Made by a program: the position numbers and the translations under genes. The notes under the pieces are model-generated. The model did no database searches and was not told the origin of the DNA. It saw only the letters and a program-made list of their open reading frames with translations. From Hyposmocoma kahamanoa (Eukaryota; Arthropoda; Insecta; Lepidoptera; Cosmopterigidae): a DNA stretch of 64,000 nt. Shown one piece after another: positions 11,817 to 22,309 of the stretch. How positions within the stretch are numbered: the stretch's first letter is position 1; each line of letters begins with the position of its first letter. The stretch lies in contig NW_020653852.1 in NCBI RefSeq assembly GCF_003589595.1, forward strand, positions 5,818,239-5,882,238. Direction: 5' to 3'.

Positions 11817-12703
11817 TAGGTTTTCGCGATTATTACACATAGGAAATGAAACTATTTTTCCGGATTTAAATCGCGTATATTTGTTTTTTCAAACAAACCG
11901 ACAGGTTACGAAGATCGGAAGAGCCTCAGGCGTGCATCTATCAAGACCTATTTCAAACCCCCGAGGAAGATTTCTCAGTTCCTGAGACCCGTGAAATGTA
12001 ACATCCCCTTACAGGATGCAGGAGTTTACAAGCTTGACTGTGCGTGCGGTCTCTCTTATATTGGACAAACAAAGCGAAGTATTTGTACCCGCGTCAAAGA
12101 ACATATAGCTGATGTCAAACACCGTCGCGTAAACAAGTCTGCAGTCTGCGAGCATGTCATGGATAAACCTACACATTCAATGAAGTTTGACAAATCCCAG
12201 GTCCTTGCAAAAGAAGTCCGTTATCCACACAGGATGCTGCGAGAGGCCATTGAAATTAAAAAACATCCGAATTTCAACAGTGAAGATGGTTTCTCCGTAC
12301 TACCAGTTTGGGATCCAGTATTTCCTCTAATGAAAAATCCCAAACAGATATAAGACCGCAGTACTAATTAATATGTTTTAGTTTATTCTAATTTCTATTA
12401 TTAATTAATAATAAATTGAACTTAATAAAAATTCATTCAATAAAATAATTTGTAAAACTTAATATAGCGTAAATTGGAATGTTGTTTTTGTAAATTAAAA
12501 ATAAGGTATTTAATTAATAACTATTGTAACTATAGTGAAAAAATAGGGTGGTTTGCATCAATATTAGACATAACTGGTTGAAGACTGTACCACCTCAGTC
12601 AACCGTGACCATGGGACCTGTAAAGGGCCCGAAACGTCGGTTTGTTTGAAAAAAACAAATATACGCGATTTAAATCCGGAAAAATAGTTTCCTTTCCTAT
12701 CTT
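11817..12703 (+). mobile_element. Penelope-like element, 5'-truncated, with inverted terminal repeats
   Basis: The left end (11817-11903) is the reverse complement of the right terminal repeat (about 12640-12700). Both share the 17-mer TTTTTCCGGATTTAAATCG or its complement, followed by a short poly-T/poly-A block. Between them lie the end of the PLE polyprotein with a GIY-YIG endonuclease, an AT-rich 3' untranslated region and a conserved block at 12586-12640 containing CCTGTAAAGGGCCCGAAAC. The reverse-transcriptase domain is missing. Penelope-like elements are known to have terminal repeats in either direct or inverted arrangement, which fits. Confidence 0.85.
11991..12353 (+). CDS. GIY-YIG endonuclease domain of a Penelope-like element (C-terminal part of the polyprotein)
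   Basis: A 120-residue open frame. GVY at residues 11-13 and YIG at 23-25 form the two-part GIY-YIG signature (GVYKLDCACGLSYIGQT), with the conserved arginine at residue 34 and a SAVCEHV block near 50-56. Cys-17 and Cys-19 before the YIG triplet fit the cysteine-rich variant usual in Penelope-like elements. In the family this domain nicks target DNA for reverse transcription. Upstream sequence from 11910 has residual coding similarity (IYQDLF...EDFSVPET) in an interrupted frame, so the methionine at 11991 is simply the first in the surviving frame and not a true start. The endonuclease stretch itself has no stop, but without a reverse transcriptase the copy cannot move on its own. Confidence 0.85.
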   Translation: MKCNIPLQDAGVYKLDCACGLSYIGQTKRSICTRVKEHIADVKHRRVNKSAVCEHVMDKPTHSMKFDKSQVLAKEVRYPHRMLREAIEIKKHPNFNSEDGFSVLPVWDPVFPLMKNPKQI

Positions 12704-14224
12704 AATGCCATAACTTTAAGCCGATTAAAATAATAATAAGTTACTCCATACTCCACTAGTTTGTTGTTATCACAGGACACATTTCTTTCTTCCGTGGTTG
12801 TTATAAATTGATTCTAAGGTCGAACATAGTCCAAAAATTCATCGATTCGTTTGCAGCCTCAAGATGCTGGAACCAGCGACATTTTCTAGCCCACCAAATG
12901 TCGTTGGTTATAATTATAAATACAAAAATATTTTACGCATTATTTTAGCTAGCGTCTTCAATATCGTAAATTCACGTAAAGGTGCTGAAACACGAAATGC
13001 TCGCGAATGCAACACCGTAGGTAATAAAGTGTAATAATTCACCTACCCAGCGGGGAGGTATAATATATAACAGCAATCACACGCCATTTGCCGCGTGAAA
13101 TGTTCCAGCTCACTCGTGTGCCAATGCTCGCTTCTGATCTCGTTACAAACATTTCTAATTCAAACTAGAGAAATATTTACACGGTGGTAGGTACAGTCGA
13201 TGCACTAAGATACTCTATGCACTAAGAAGACTCCCAAGTCGATCTTTTGGTTCTGAAAGTCTTCTTAAGCATACAACAGAAAAATGTAAAGGAATTCCAA
13301 CTTTTTGGTTGAAATTTGTATTTATATAATATAATTAAAAATCAACTTGGCTTAAAAAGTTTCTTAAAACGTCATTCATTAATGATGCTATAAGGAAATC
13401 TCACAGGTTAAATGTTAAGTTTGTTTAACATTTTCCTTCGTACTGATGTACTCAAAATCAAATAGTCGGTTAGGGGGTGACGTCTCTTATGGCATCGACT
13501 GTACTTGACTGCAAACCTTTCATGGAGATATTTATAATCGCAAACAGAATAAGATTGTTTCACTGACTAGGTGATTAGTCTGCAACAAAGAGATAAATGA
13601 ACAATTTGTCCATCAGATACATATCTCTCTCATTCTCTAGTCTTTTCCTCATATCTAAGGATCGTGGTCAGCTTAGTAGATTAGAAAAGCGTTCAAAAAA
13701 GGTGAACAAAGTAAATATGTAAGATGCAACTTGAAACAATTGAAAACATTTGCGGATCGTCTTTACCGTAATACACGAACCCGATATAAGCTACAGGTAC
13801 CTCTTACTAAGCTAAAGAAGACTCGTAAAATGCCTGCAGTTGTTACTCCTGCAATATATAATAAAAATAAAGAAGACATAGAAAGCGCGCCCAGTGACAC
13901 GTTTCATAAATAAATTCAAGGAGTTCACTACATCTTGGGTGACTTTTTCAGAAAACTTACTGATAAACCTGTCCATCACTAACATTTATTAATAAACATT
14001 ACAAAATTTACTTATAAATACTCCTGCATACATAAATATGTTTGCAGCAGTATTATCAGGAGTATTAGGAGTAGTATCTCTGCACTTATAATAGTGTTGT
14101 AACACAAAAATGAAATTTAAGATTTCTGAAAGTAAATATTTTCTACATTTAAATGACACCGTTGTTAGGATATTGTAAGAAACAATGAAAAGAAGTCAAA
14201 ATGAGATTTAGTAGCAATACAGCT
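12704..14224. other. No gene recognised; one basic open frame of doubtful status
   Basis: Mostly AT-rich. A 60-codon frame at 13731-13913 (+) is rich in lysine and arginine and ends with a stop after SDTFHK. It has no recognised domain and no clear splice or start context, so it is not called as a gene. Confidence 0.45.
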
Positions 14225-14472
14225 CCTTGTGAAACAGTTCGTCAAGGGAAGTACTGCCACCTTATCTATTTCTGTCGCCAAGCAGTAATGTGAGCATTAC
14301 TGCGTTTCGGTAGGGGTGCTGCTGAAATTACAGGCACATGGGACTTGCCAATTTATGTCTCAGGGTGACAGGCGCGATGACAGTGCCCTTCTGATCTTTG
14401 TGATTTAAAGCTCTTGAGTGGCACTACAACTGTTATGGACTTGTTCGTCTCGTAACCTGGTATCTTAAAAAA
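14225..14472 (+). repeat. GACGGGAC repeat
   Basis: Inverted relative to the 9705 copy. It runs from TTGTGAAACAGTTCGTC to TTGTTCGTCTCGTAACC and is followed by an A-rich tail (TCTTAAAAAAAGC). About 20 bp around the AAGCTACACGCC block are deleted. Confidence 0.8.
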
Positions 14473-14957
14473 AGCAAACTTGAAGCTGGTTCTAGCCAAA
14501 GCAGACTTTACTCAAAAATATGAAATGATTTTTTGCCTTTATTTTTAAATGGATTTGATAAGTAGGAAATTGTTTGAATTTCTGTAATTAACTTTCACGT
14601 ATATATACATTTTTATGATCTTTCATGGGAAGTGAGTAATTAGTTTTTGATCGATTCTGAATAATGCACTTTTTGAGTTAATGCACTATTGTACAAACAG
14701 TGTGATATGCATATCGATTTTGTTATTGGCTTCCCGGGTGTCAACTTACTTCAATCATGCCTTATTCAAAATGCCTAAGGGGCAGTGTCTCAACTGTTGT
14801 CGACATTCAGACGAAAATGTTCCCAGTGGTTATTTTATAAGTTTACCTTACGGCACCTTAGTTCCTTATAATTTCGTATCCTTGATGTAATAAACCCACA
14901 TATTATGATCATACGTCAAAAGAGCATTTATTACATGAAAATCATAAAAATAATACG
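14473..14957. other. No gene recognised
   Basis: A 69-codon frame (14681-14890, +) has a hydrophobic start but no recognised domain. Nothing else was seen. Confidence 0.45.
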
Positions 14958-15124
14958 AACGGTTTTCGCTATTGTTACACTTAAAAAATGAAACTATTCA
15001 AACAAACCAACGTTTTTCACGACTGACAGTCTATGAATGGGACCCGTAAAAGCTCGAAATGTTGGTTTGTTTGAGAAGCAAATATACGGGATTTAGACAT
15101 GAAAAAATAGTTTTATTTCCTAAA
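14958..15124. repeat. Penelope-like terminal-repeat hairpin
   Basis: Left arm GGTTTTCGCTATTGTTACAC... and right arm ...GTTTGTTTGAGAAGCAAATA ending in GAAAAAATAGTTTTATTTCC. About 50 bp separate the arms, including CCCGTAAAAGCTCGAAATG. The left arm has lost its CCGGATTTAAATC core. No coding sequence. Confidence 0.65.
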
Positions 15125-15589
15125 TAATAGGAACTATATGAAACAAATTATGTACCTCTTATATGTGAAATTTTCTCTCTCTCTTATTTGAGTATAAAAA
15201 AGTTACCGACTAATTTAATTCCTAGAATTTTTAAAATCTCTTGAAAAGTTATCATATATATATAGAGATATAGTTGTGTTCCACCGAGGAAGCGAGTTCT
15301 ACCTTATTTATTGTGTTTTTCTTGTATATTACAATTTTAACTATCGTTTATGCTACCGCAGAATGTAACGAGGTCTCTGATGTCTTTTTCTTTTTTTTAC
15401 TTCGGTCAACTCGCTAGAAACTCATTTATTCTTTGCGGTATAATCAGGAACAGGAATACGTAAAGTTTTGAAACTCATTTTTTATTGCTTCACAGGAACT
15501 AATTGTTTTCCTTGTAGATTATTATCTAAATTACGGAAAAATTGCTAGTCGATGAGGTAAGTAAGAGTTGCAATCGACACCTCCTGTAA
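15125..15589. other. No gene recognised
   Basis: Low-complexity AT-rich DNA with a short CT run near 15175; nothing could be assigned. Confidence 0.5.
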
Positions 15590-15965
15590 TCTGGAGATGG
15601 TTTAGTCTACAGTATGCGGTCTAGCGTTATCGCTCTGTTTCTCTGCTAGTCTTAAAACATCGCTCGCATTTCTTAACAATAGCGATCAGCTGTCATGGTG
15701 ATGCTACATCAAATAACCTATGGTGTATTGTTGTGACTAAACAACTATTAAACATTTTCTAAGGCTAAACATTTGACACTGTTTGGGTTTGTCGCCAGGG
15801 TTCAAACACTATGTTGATTATTTGCTATTATCATAAAGATTCCATTTTTCATTACAAGTTATGATACCATCTAAAACTCGTTGAATAATTCAGTGCAAGC
15901 TCCAACGCGCGTTGTCTGGATGTAGTACGGACAATTTGTGTGATATCCATTTTTCTATTTTTTTC
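15590..15965 (-). pseudogene. Highly decayed mariner transposase fragment
   Basis: On the minus strand, broken frames give the mariner pattern: ITCNEKWNLYDN (family ITCDEKWILYDN, with the catalytic Asp changed to Asn in this copy), then LNPGDKPK, then a MTADRYC block typical of the segment before the second aspartate. The frames are interrupted by many stops and shifts. It is a third mariner lineage copy of the window and far older than the other two. The terminal repeats were not found. Confidence 0.55.
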
Positions 15966-16487
15966 TATTTTCACCTTTACCGACTTGATACTGATTAGGC
16001 CAGTAAGACTTGGTACTTAAGTATAATTATATCAAACTATATTGCTAATTTCTTCTGTAGTCTACAGTGGATCTCCTCTTCTATACTCGTAACTATCTAA
16101 TTATTTATTTATAAAGTAAACATTCTTCTGGACTTACAACGTAAGTAAAAGCGTCCAACAAGACTTTAAATTAAACTTAAAGTAAAATTTGAATGTACAT
16201 GATACAAAATAGTATCTACATCAAAACTAAACAAAGGAAAGGAAGGAGACAAATACATACATACTACTTGATAAAATTGATTACAATCTTATTTTACTTA
16301 TCTTAAATTTACAAAGCGACATAAGGCCGTTGCGCTGATACGACACATCATTTATCGGCTAACAAATCGGTCTCCCGGATCTAAGCCTGAAACTCGATGA
16401 GCATTGCGATGGCTTGTGGTGTGGTGTGGTGGTGATGGTGGTGGGTCCGTTGCAGGCCTTCCGAGTGCGCGCGCGTTCCAAATGGCA
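15966..16487. other. No gene recognised
   Basis: AT-rich, then a GT-rich stretch at 16411-16445 (TGGTGTGGTGTGGTGGTGATGG) and a GC-rich piece leading into the insertion at 16503. No gene is seen. Confidence 0.5.
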
Positions 16488-16502
16488 GGGTAAATACGTT
16501 AC

Positions 16503-16622
16503 AGGTAAACCCGAGGGGATTTTAGTGGGGTAGGCCCTCCAGTCCGGAGGGAGAGTCCCCACATAGCCCCTGAGTCTCCCTGGGCTCAGGCGTACCTATA
16601 AAGATACCCGTCGAAAAAAAAA
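16503..16622 (+). mobile_element. Very short LINE or SINE 3' end with target-site duplication
   Basis: A 120-bp insert ending in a run of nine A (16614-16622). It is flanked by a 15-bp direct duplication, GGGTAAATACGTTAC at 16488-16502 and GGGCAAATACGTTAC at 16623-16637, with one mismatch. The body holds GTAGGCCCTCCAGTCCGG and GGGCTCAGGCGTACCTATAA. This is the hallmark of target-primed retrotransposition with strong 5' truncation. Confidence 0.8.
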
Positions 16623-16769
16623 GGGCAAATACGTTACGAGCGCGCCGCATGCTACGGTCCGCCACACTTGCATACCGATCCGGCACAAATAGACCAAGCT
16701 TTTCTAAGACAGAAGGATCGTTAATATTTCAAATAGTTTTTGCTGCATTAATGCCATGTAGATATTGGT

Positions 16770-17035
16770 ACGGAACGAACAAGTGTGCTGGTGGTAAGCA
16801 AGCGCCTGTTCAATTGCAGTGATGCTCGAAGTTTTAATCACAAAGATCCGAGGGGCACTGCCACTGCGCCCTGTCACCCTGAGTTTGACAAATCCCATGT
16901 GTCTGTAATTTCACTAGCACCTTTACTTTTAAAACCAGAACGTAGTAACGCTCACATTACTGCTTGGCGACAGAAATAGGTAAGGTGGCAGTACTTCACA
17001 GGACGAACTCTGTAACTAACTTACTTTACTAAAAA
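16770..17035 (-). repeat. GACGGGAC repeat
   Basis: Runs from GTACGGAACGAACAAG to TTTACTAAAA. The family blocks ACTGCCACTGCGCCCTGTCA and CATTACTGCTTGGCGACAGA are clear. The left tail side is degenerate. Confidence 0.75.
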
Positions 17036-17047
17036 CTTGGTATAATA

Positions 17048-17262
17048 ATAATAATAACGCACACACTCAACATAGCCCCGCACTAGGGAAACCCTGTGTC
17101 GCGGCTGCCATGGACACACACATAGACAACCACAAATTACACCCAAACTCACGAGAGAAATAAATGTAGGTCATACAAATATTTCTCCCGGCCCGGGAAT
17201 CGAACCTGGGACCTCTGCGTGGCAGTCCGGCATGGTAACCGTTCGGCCACGGAGGCAGTTTA
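17048..17262 (-). repeat. tRNA-derived SINE (family B), near full length
   Basis: On the minus strand the tRNA-like head reads TGCCTCCGTGGCCGAACGG (A box) and GGTTCGATTCCCGGGCCGGG (B box). A body follows with CTCTCGTGAGTTTGGGTGTA and ends in CAACATAGCCCCG / GTGTGTGCGTTATT. Other copies lie at 19216, 31068, 38278 and 44690. The head would fold like a tRNA but the long body shows it is a SINE. Confidence 0.8.
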
Positions 17263-17369
17263 AGTGTGTAAGTGGTAGTAGTGGTATAAGTAATAATAAT
17301 TATAATATGTCAGAAAACCACACTAACTGCCTGGTTTCAAACTAAGGACTTCCGTGTATAGTGTGTAAT

Positions 17370-17512
17370 GGATATCATTCTGGAGCACTTCCCAGAACAC
17401 CCGGACTAGAATTAATTTAGGAATGTTAATTACTCAGATTGGTCTTACCTGGAATCGAACCCGCACCTCTTCATTTAACGCCCACAGTGTAAGCCGCCGA
17501 GGCCTTCAATAG
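17370..17512 (-). repeat. tRNA-derived SINE (family A)
   Basis: On the minus strand, the head has GGCCTCGGCGGCTTACACTG and a B box GGGTTCGATTCCAGG. It continues to TTCTGGGAAGTGCTCCAGA. Related copies are at 33055-33250, 41706-41795 and 57885-58000. Confidence 0.75.
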
Positions 17513-17661
17513 TTATTATGTAGTTGGTGTCAAAACAAATAGTATTCAAAAATTATCCGGATTTTAGCAGCATCCACGTTTGATTTTTAAGCAAATGCAA
17601 AATTGGACAAAAAGAAGAGACCTTAAATTGTATTTCAAAAAAATTTCTTTTCATTATTACA

Positions 17662-17900
17662 TCAAGTGATGGGGCGAACACGTCGTGCACCTGATGGTAA
17701 GCTACACGCCTGTTCGTAACAGATGCAGTGCCACTCAGAGCTTTAAATCGCAAAGATCTGAAGGGTACTGCCACTGCGCCCGTCACATTGAGACAAACGT
17801 TGACAAGTCCTATGTGCCTGTAATTTCACCAACACCCTTACCCTTCAAAACTGGAACACAGTAATGCTGACATTACAGGTTGGAAATAGGTAAAATATCT
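17662..17900 (-). repeat. GACGGGAC repeat
   Basis: Starts in T-rich sequence (TTTTCATTATTACATCAAGTG) and keeps all blocks up to the CATTACAG block, then is truncated or diverged. Its minus strand has a 77-codon open frame that is only a property of the repeat. Confidence 0.8.
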
Positions 17901-18040
17901 AAATCTAACAATAAAAGACTTTATTTTATTTTCATGTGGCCAGAATTTTAGACCAGCAATTTCATGTTATCGCAACGAATATGTACAATAATGTATCTTG
18001 AGTTGACTTTGTTCGCAATGTGACGTGTAAATTGATTTTA

Positions 18041-18123
18041 TTAATAAAAGGGCCCGAAACGTTGGTTTGTTTGAAAAAACAAATATACGCGATTTAAATA
18101 CGGAAAAATAGTTTCATTTCCTA
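18041..18123 (+). repeat. Penelope-like terminal repeat, solo
   Basis: Contains AAAGGGCCCGAAACGTTGG, GTTTGTTTGAAAAAACAAAT and TACGGAAAAATAGTTTCATT. No opposite arm or coding part was seen beside it. Confidence 0.7.
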
Positions 18124-18159
18124 AAATAAATAGAATTGAAAACTTAAATTCAACAAAAC

Positions 18160-18430
18160 CTTGGTACCCTAATGGTTTGACCGACCCCTCTCACGCAGGG
18201 GCCGATGCATCTCTGAGTTTCTCGAAACTTATGTGCGAAATCGAATTAGACACTTACTTTATAATGTTTTCGGTTAACGAAAACATTTTTATAAAACCTG
18301 TACGCCGAAGAAGGTTCGCAACCTTCCGACCGCGTGTGAAGTCCCCATCCCGCATTAGACCAGCGTGGTCGGCTATGGTCTTAACCCTCGCTTGAGAGGA
18401 GACTTGTAAATAGGTTGATGATGATAATGA
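18160..18430 (+). repeat. tRNA-derived SINE (family I)
   Basis: The head contains CTAATGGTTTGACCGACCC. The body contains ACTTATGTGCGAAATCGAAT and a GAGAGGAGACTTGTAAATAG block, ending in GTTGATGATGATAATGA. The 72-codon frame at 18177-18395 is part of it. Confidence 0.7.
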
Positions 18431-19215
18431 CAAAGTTCAACAAAACTTACGTCGTAAATTGAAACGTGCAAATGTAAAACACTTCTAGAAACAAAAAAGA
18501 TTTCTTTGTAGACAAGATCACAGTCTTTAACTAGCATTGTCTAGATGTAGCATATAGATTCCACTTACTTTAATATTCCCCAAACAGAAAATAATGTAAT
18601 ATAAAAATAGAAAATGTTTTCGCGAACAAGCTTTACTAAATAAAATAAAACCTTACTCGATAATCCGGGTCATCGGCCTACGGCTACGGCGTAGTAATTC
18701 GCGTAGCGTTAAGCTACGACGAATAGCTGTGAATATTTTTTATGAATTATTAGCTGTTGAATTAATTTTCAATTTCATTCGTAAAGCATCATCTTTGCAA
18801 AAGAGATAACATTATACTATTACGTCTTTGCTATGCGAGAAAGTGTCTTAAGAAAATTTAGAAGAAGAAGGTCCATAAAATTCACAAGATATGTTAGGGT
18901 TAAGATCACAATCCTGTCAGCGCAGTTCATACACACTAAGTTTGATCCTATTTTAGATGATTATTAACCTTTATTGTATTCAATAGACATGATTAAGATA
19001 CTCAGAACGAGAGTCGTGGTTTGTCAGATGCACGTTAATTTATATAGCTTTAAAATTAATTCAAACAATAAATACAAATTCATGAATACAATCGTTCATT
19101 TTCTGGAGATTTTAGTAAACAGTAGAATAAATTATGAGTTTCTCATATTAAATATCTATTCAGTATTAGTGCACACAAGTAGTGCGTCTGTAAATTTATT
19201 ATCTCATTCATTTTA
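18431..19215. other. No gene recognised
   Basis: AT-rich. A palindromic CG-containing patch, CTACGGCTACGGCGTAG near 18675, stands out but has no assignment. The frame at 18974-19234 (86 codons) runs into the next SINE and is chance. Confidence 0.5.
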
Positions 19216-19415
19216 TAACTGCCTCGGTAGGTGAACGGTTATCATGCTGGACTACCAAGCAGAGGTCTCGGGTTCTATATCCTAACCAAGAGAACTGTTT
19301 GTACGTCCTACATTTATATCTCTCGTGAGTTGAGTGTAATTTCTGTTTGTCTATGTGTATGGCCATGGCACCCGTGAGCGCGTGTGGGGCTATGACTGTG
19401 TGCGTTGTTATTGTT
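19216..19415 (+). repeat. tRNA-derived SINE (family B)
   Basis: Head TGCCTCGGTAGGTGAACGG, degenerate B box GGGTTCTATATCC, body with TCTCTCGTGAGTTGAGTGTA, end GACTGTGTGCGTTGTTATTG. Confidence 0.75.
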
Positions 19416-19654
19416 ATATTATTTTTTAGTAATAACGTAAGTTAGCAAATGTTGTTTATTGTTAATGTTTTGTTTAAATACCTGTTGGTTTTGTGAGTAT
19501 TATTATATTTATATCTTTATATAGGTTAGTGGTGTGAGTATAACCTTATCGACTACGTAATATATCATTATGTAGCAACTTGACTCTGCAGTCTTTTCTC
19601 CTGATTGAGTTATAGATGCTTATGTACCTAGTAATTTGTTTACGACGCCAAGTG

Positions 19655-19940
19655 CCGGGACGAGTATATAGTGCACTTGGTGGTAAGCGACACATCTGTG
19701 TAGCCATTCCAGTTTCACTCAGAATTTTCAATCACTAATATCTGAGGGGCACTGCCACTGCGTCGGTCACCCTGAGACATAAGTTGACAAATCCCATGTG
19801 CTTGTAATTTCACTAGCACCCTTGCCTTTCAGAACCTGAACGCATGTTCACATTACTGCTTGATGACAAAAATAAATAATGTCATAGTACTTCCTTAGAC
19901 GAACTCTTTCACACGAAGCTCTACTGCTACTAAATTTAGC
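19655..19940 (-). repeat. GACGGGAC repeat, near full length
   Basis: Runs from GTGCCGGGACGAG to GCTCTACTGCTACTAAATT. The block around ACATTACTGCTTGATGACA is slightly rearranged. Confidence 0.8.
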
Positions 19941-20219
19941 TATTAAATACTTTTAAATACTCTCGCTAATAGATAAAGAAAACAACAGGACAAAATCTGT
20001 CGACCACGATTCACAACTGTTGGTTAACATGTGAACCCAAATATGGTAAACTATGATCTGAATCCCGTCTTTAGAGACGACTCGTACCCAAAGTCCCGTA
20101 TCTCTCTACTTACAGTGCCCCTCAAATGGCACTGTTACCAATGCAAGCAAGCCTGCATAAGGAGTTTATTCAGTCAGATCCTGACCCGAGATTAGCGCTT
20201 TGACACAGGCTTCATCCGG
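19941..20219. other. No gene recognised
   Basis: Unassigned sequence; no frame or repeat seen. Confidence 0.45.
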
Positions 20220-20715
20220 TTCTCGAAAGTAATTAATAGATTCAGACGTTACTTTGCGGAAGTCCATGTTAATAAAAATGGAAGTAAATTAATTTGCTAC
20301 TCCGCGAACCAAGTGAAAGTTAAATAGTGCAAATAGGTGCATTTGTGTCGAATATTTTTGCATGTAGCTAATTTTACCACTCTCTCTCCGTATAAAATTA
20401 GTAAAATAAATAACGCAAGCGCAACTATAGTCACGGACACCACCTACAAAAACATACTCGAGATGTGTTTTGCTTCTCTACGAGGTATCTTCAGCGATTG
20501 TTGGTTGTACGACACTCGGCCGAAGAATGATTTTTTCTTCGGCCGAGTGTCGAACGGGCAAAATGGTGGAGAGACTGTAGTTGCGCTTGTGTTATTTATT
20601 TTATTAATTTTATGCAGAGTGGGAAAATAAACTGCATGAATAAATATTCAATACAAGTGCACCTATTTGCACGATTTAACCTTCAATGGGTTCGCGGAGT
20701 AGCATATTAATTTAC
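20220..20715. repeat. Family E inverted-repeat element with a perfect central hairpin
   Basis: The left arm (about 20260-20350) and right arm (about 20628-20712) are inverted copies sharing GAAGTAAATTAATWTGCTAC, TCCGCGAACC and GTGCAAATAGGTGCA. Near the middle, 20510-20527 pairs perfectly with 20535-20552 (18 bp, 7-nt loop; CGACACTCGGCCGAAGAA). A related single arm lies at 8640-8840. No protein domain is recognised in the 97-codon frame at 20337-20630. Confidence 0.7.
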
Positions 20716-20719
20716 TTCC

Positions 20720-21300
20720 TTTTTTTAGGTTCTCTAAAGAGTATTGCCTTGGTCGAGCGCCTCGGGGTGCCCATGCAGCTCCCTCCCTATTTTCCAGATA
20801 AGTACCGGAGTTGGTGGCTCGCTCACTTCACAACTAGCAGTCACAACAAAGGCCGTTGACTGTAAAGTCAACTACCAAATGTCCGCTTTTTTAGGGGAGC
20901 TGTCGTCACGCTCATCTCCCGATGCCGAAGCGTCTCTCCTGTTTCAAAATTCGTAAGCGGCTGGAGGGACCGAGGAATATCTAGCTTATCCTCTACTAGT
21001 TCCCCGGACTAGTACGGGAGATGTCAGTCGCAGTGTCACTTTCGCATTTGGCGCTCTTCGTCCGCTACTAAGACAAGCTATTTTTACTGACACGTTACTG
21101 GTGTAGCCGAACGAGTCTAGCCCTACAGTTAAACCATGCACCCCAGCGAGTTTATAACCAAAGGCCGGGACTGAGGAATCTGGTCGGTCGCCCGCAGTAC
21201 CCTGGTCTTATTGGGGTGCCCGTAATCCCTTCGGAAAACCCTATTCATCGTGTGATGCGTCCCTATCACACGATCTACTATCTACTCGTATCCAATAGTA
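20720..21300. other. Unidentified GC-richer segment
   Basis: More GC-rich than the flanks. A + frame from about 20746 to the stop near 20859 gives LPPYFPDKYRSWWLAHF, which looks protein-like but was not assigned and ends quickly. There are no clear splice signals. It may be a retroelement fragment. Confidence 0.3.
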
Positions 21301-21414
21301 GCACTAAATAATTATATCTATACATTTACCATATTATTTGAATGAACATTAAAATATCTAGTGGTATAAGCGCGCGCCTTAACACATTCTTCTTAATATA
21401 ATCTCAATACAGAG

Positions 21415-21850
21415 TACTAAAAAAACCGACCTCATAAGTACGTGGAATTACATCTATTTGCCAAGTTTTATTGAAATATCTCCTATTTCGCCACTATACA
21501 GGACTTGACACGGGAGATAATGAAAATCGGTTCTCACTACTCAAAGTATATTGAGAGAAAAACGCCTTGAATTGGAGAATAGCAAAACCAAGCATTAAAA
21601 TAATTGTTCCTTAAGTAAAATTTAGGCGCTATTTATAAAAATGAATGTTCATGCGTGATCAGCCACCCTTAGAGGTGGATGATTTTCTTCAAAATGAAAT
21701 GGGACCACTATGGAGGTACCATCTTTCCAACAAAAACAGAACCATGAAAATCGGTTCACAAATATCGGAGTTATCGCGTAATATACATACAAAAAAACAT
21801 ACAGTCGAATTGAGAACCTCCTACTTTTTTGATGTCGGTTAAAAACACAG
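21415..21850 (-). repeat. Family F dispersed repeat (two pieces)
   Basis: Contains CTAAAAAAACCGACCTCATA, GTGGAATTACATCTATTTGC and, further on, a GAAAATCGGTTCACAAATATCGG block ending with CTTTTTTGATGTCGGTTAAA. Similar pieces are at 26650-26770, 30706-30850 and 33985-34200. Read on the minus strand it starts AACCGACATCAAAAAAGTAG. It is probably a retroelement-derived unit; no domain is visible. Confidence 0.6.
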
Positions 21851-22309
21851 TGGAAGGAGGTACATTAAATAAATATGTAAGCTGTGGTCGTTAAGTAGAG
21901 CGCTAAATAATGTATGAGCCATTAATCCCGGCATGATCGGCAGGTAGCCATCAGTACTGGTCTCATTATAACGGCGATATTGGTTGGAAAACAGGCAGTA
22001 ATACTTACAAATAAAGCATTTATTTCAGTGATGTGACAACAAAGTATGCTTGTTGCTAATTTAATGCAAAGACGGTCGTCAGTTTCGAAAGCAAGGAAAG
22101 AGAATCACTAATTGTATCTTGAATATGCTGGTATTTTTGATAATGCCGCTCTTTAAGTTCACGGAATGCTTTTTAAGTTTATTTCGTGGCCCAAATTTTC
22201 AGAATACTTCGAATTCTCAGAATATTTGGAACATTATTTACTTTATTTATATTTTGTTCTACGCTTGTAACAAGATTGGGGAACAGGCCGGAACAGCTCT
22301 GCTCCACTT
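21851..22309. other. No gene recognised
   Basis: The 85-codon frame at 22119-22376 is hydrophobic but overlaps the start of the next element and has no known domain. Confidence 0.45.

Noticed and set aside
13731..13913. 60-codon lysine/arginine-rich frame
   Set aside because: Could be a piece of a real protein, but no family is recognised and no splice sites or conserved neighbours support it.
17170..17262. Possible tRNA gene on the minus strand
   Set aside because: Good A and B boxes, but followed by the family B SINE body found at four other places.
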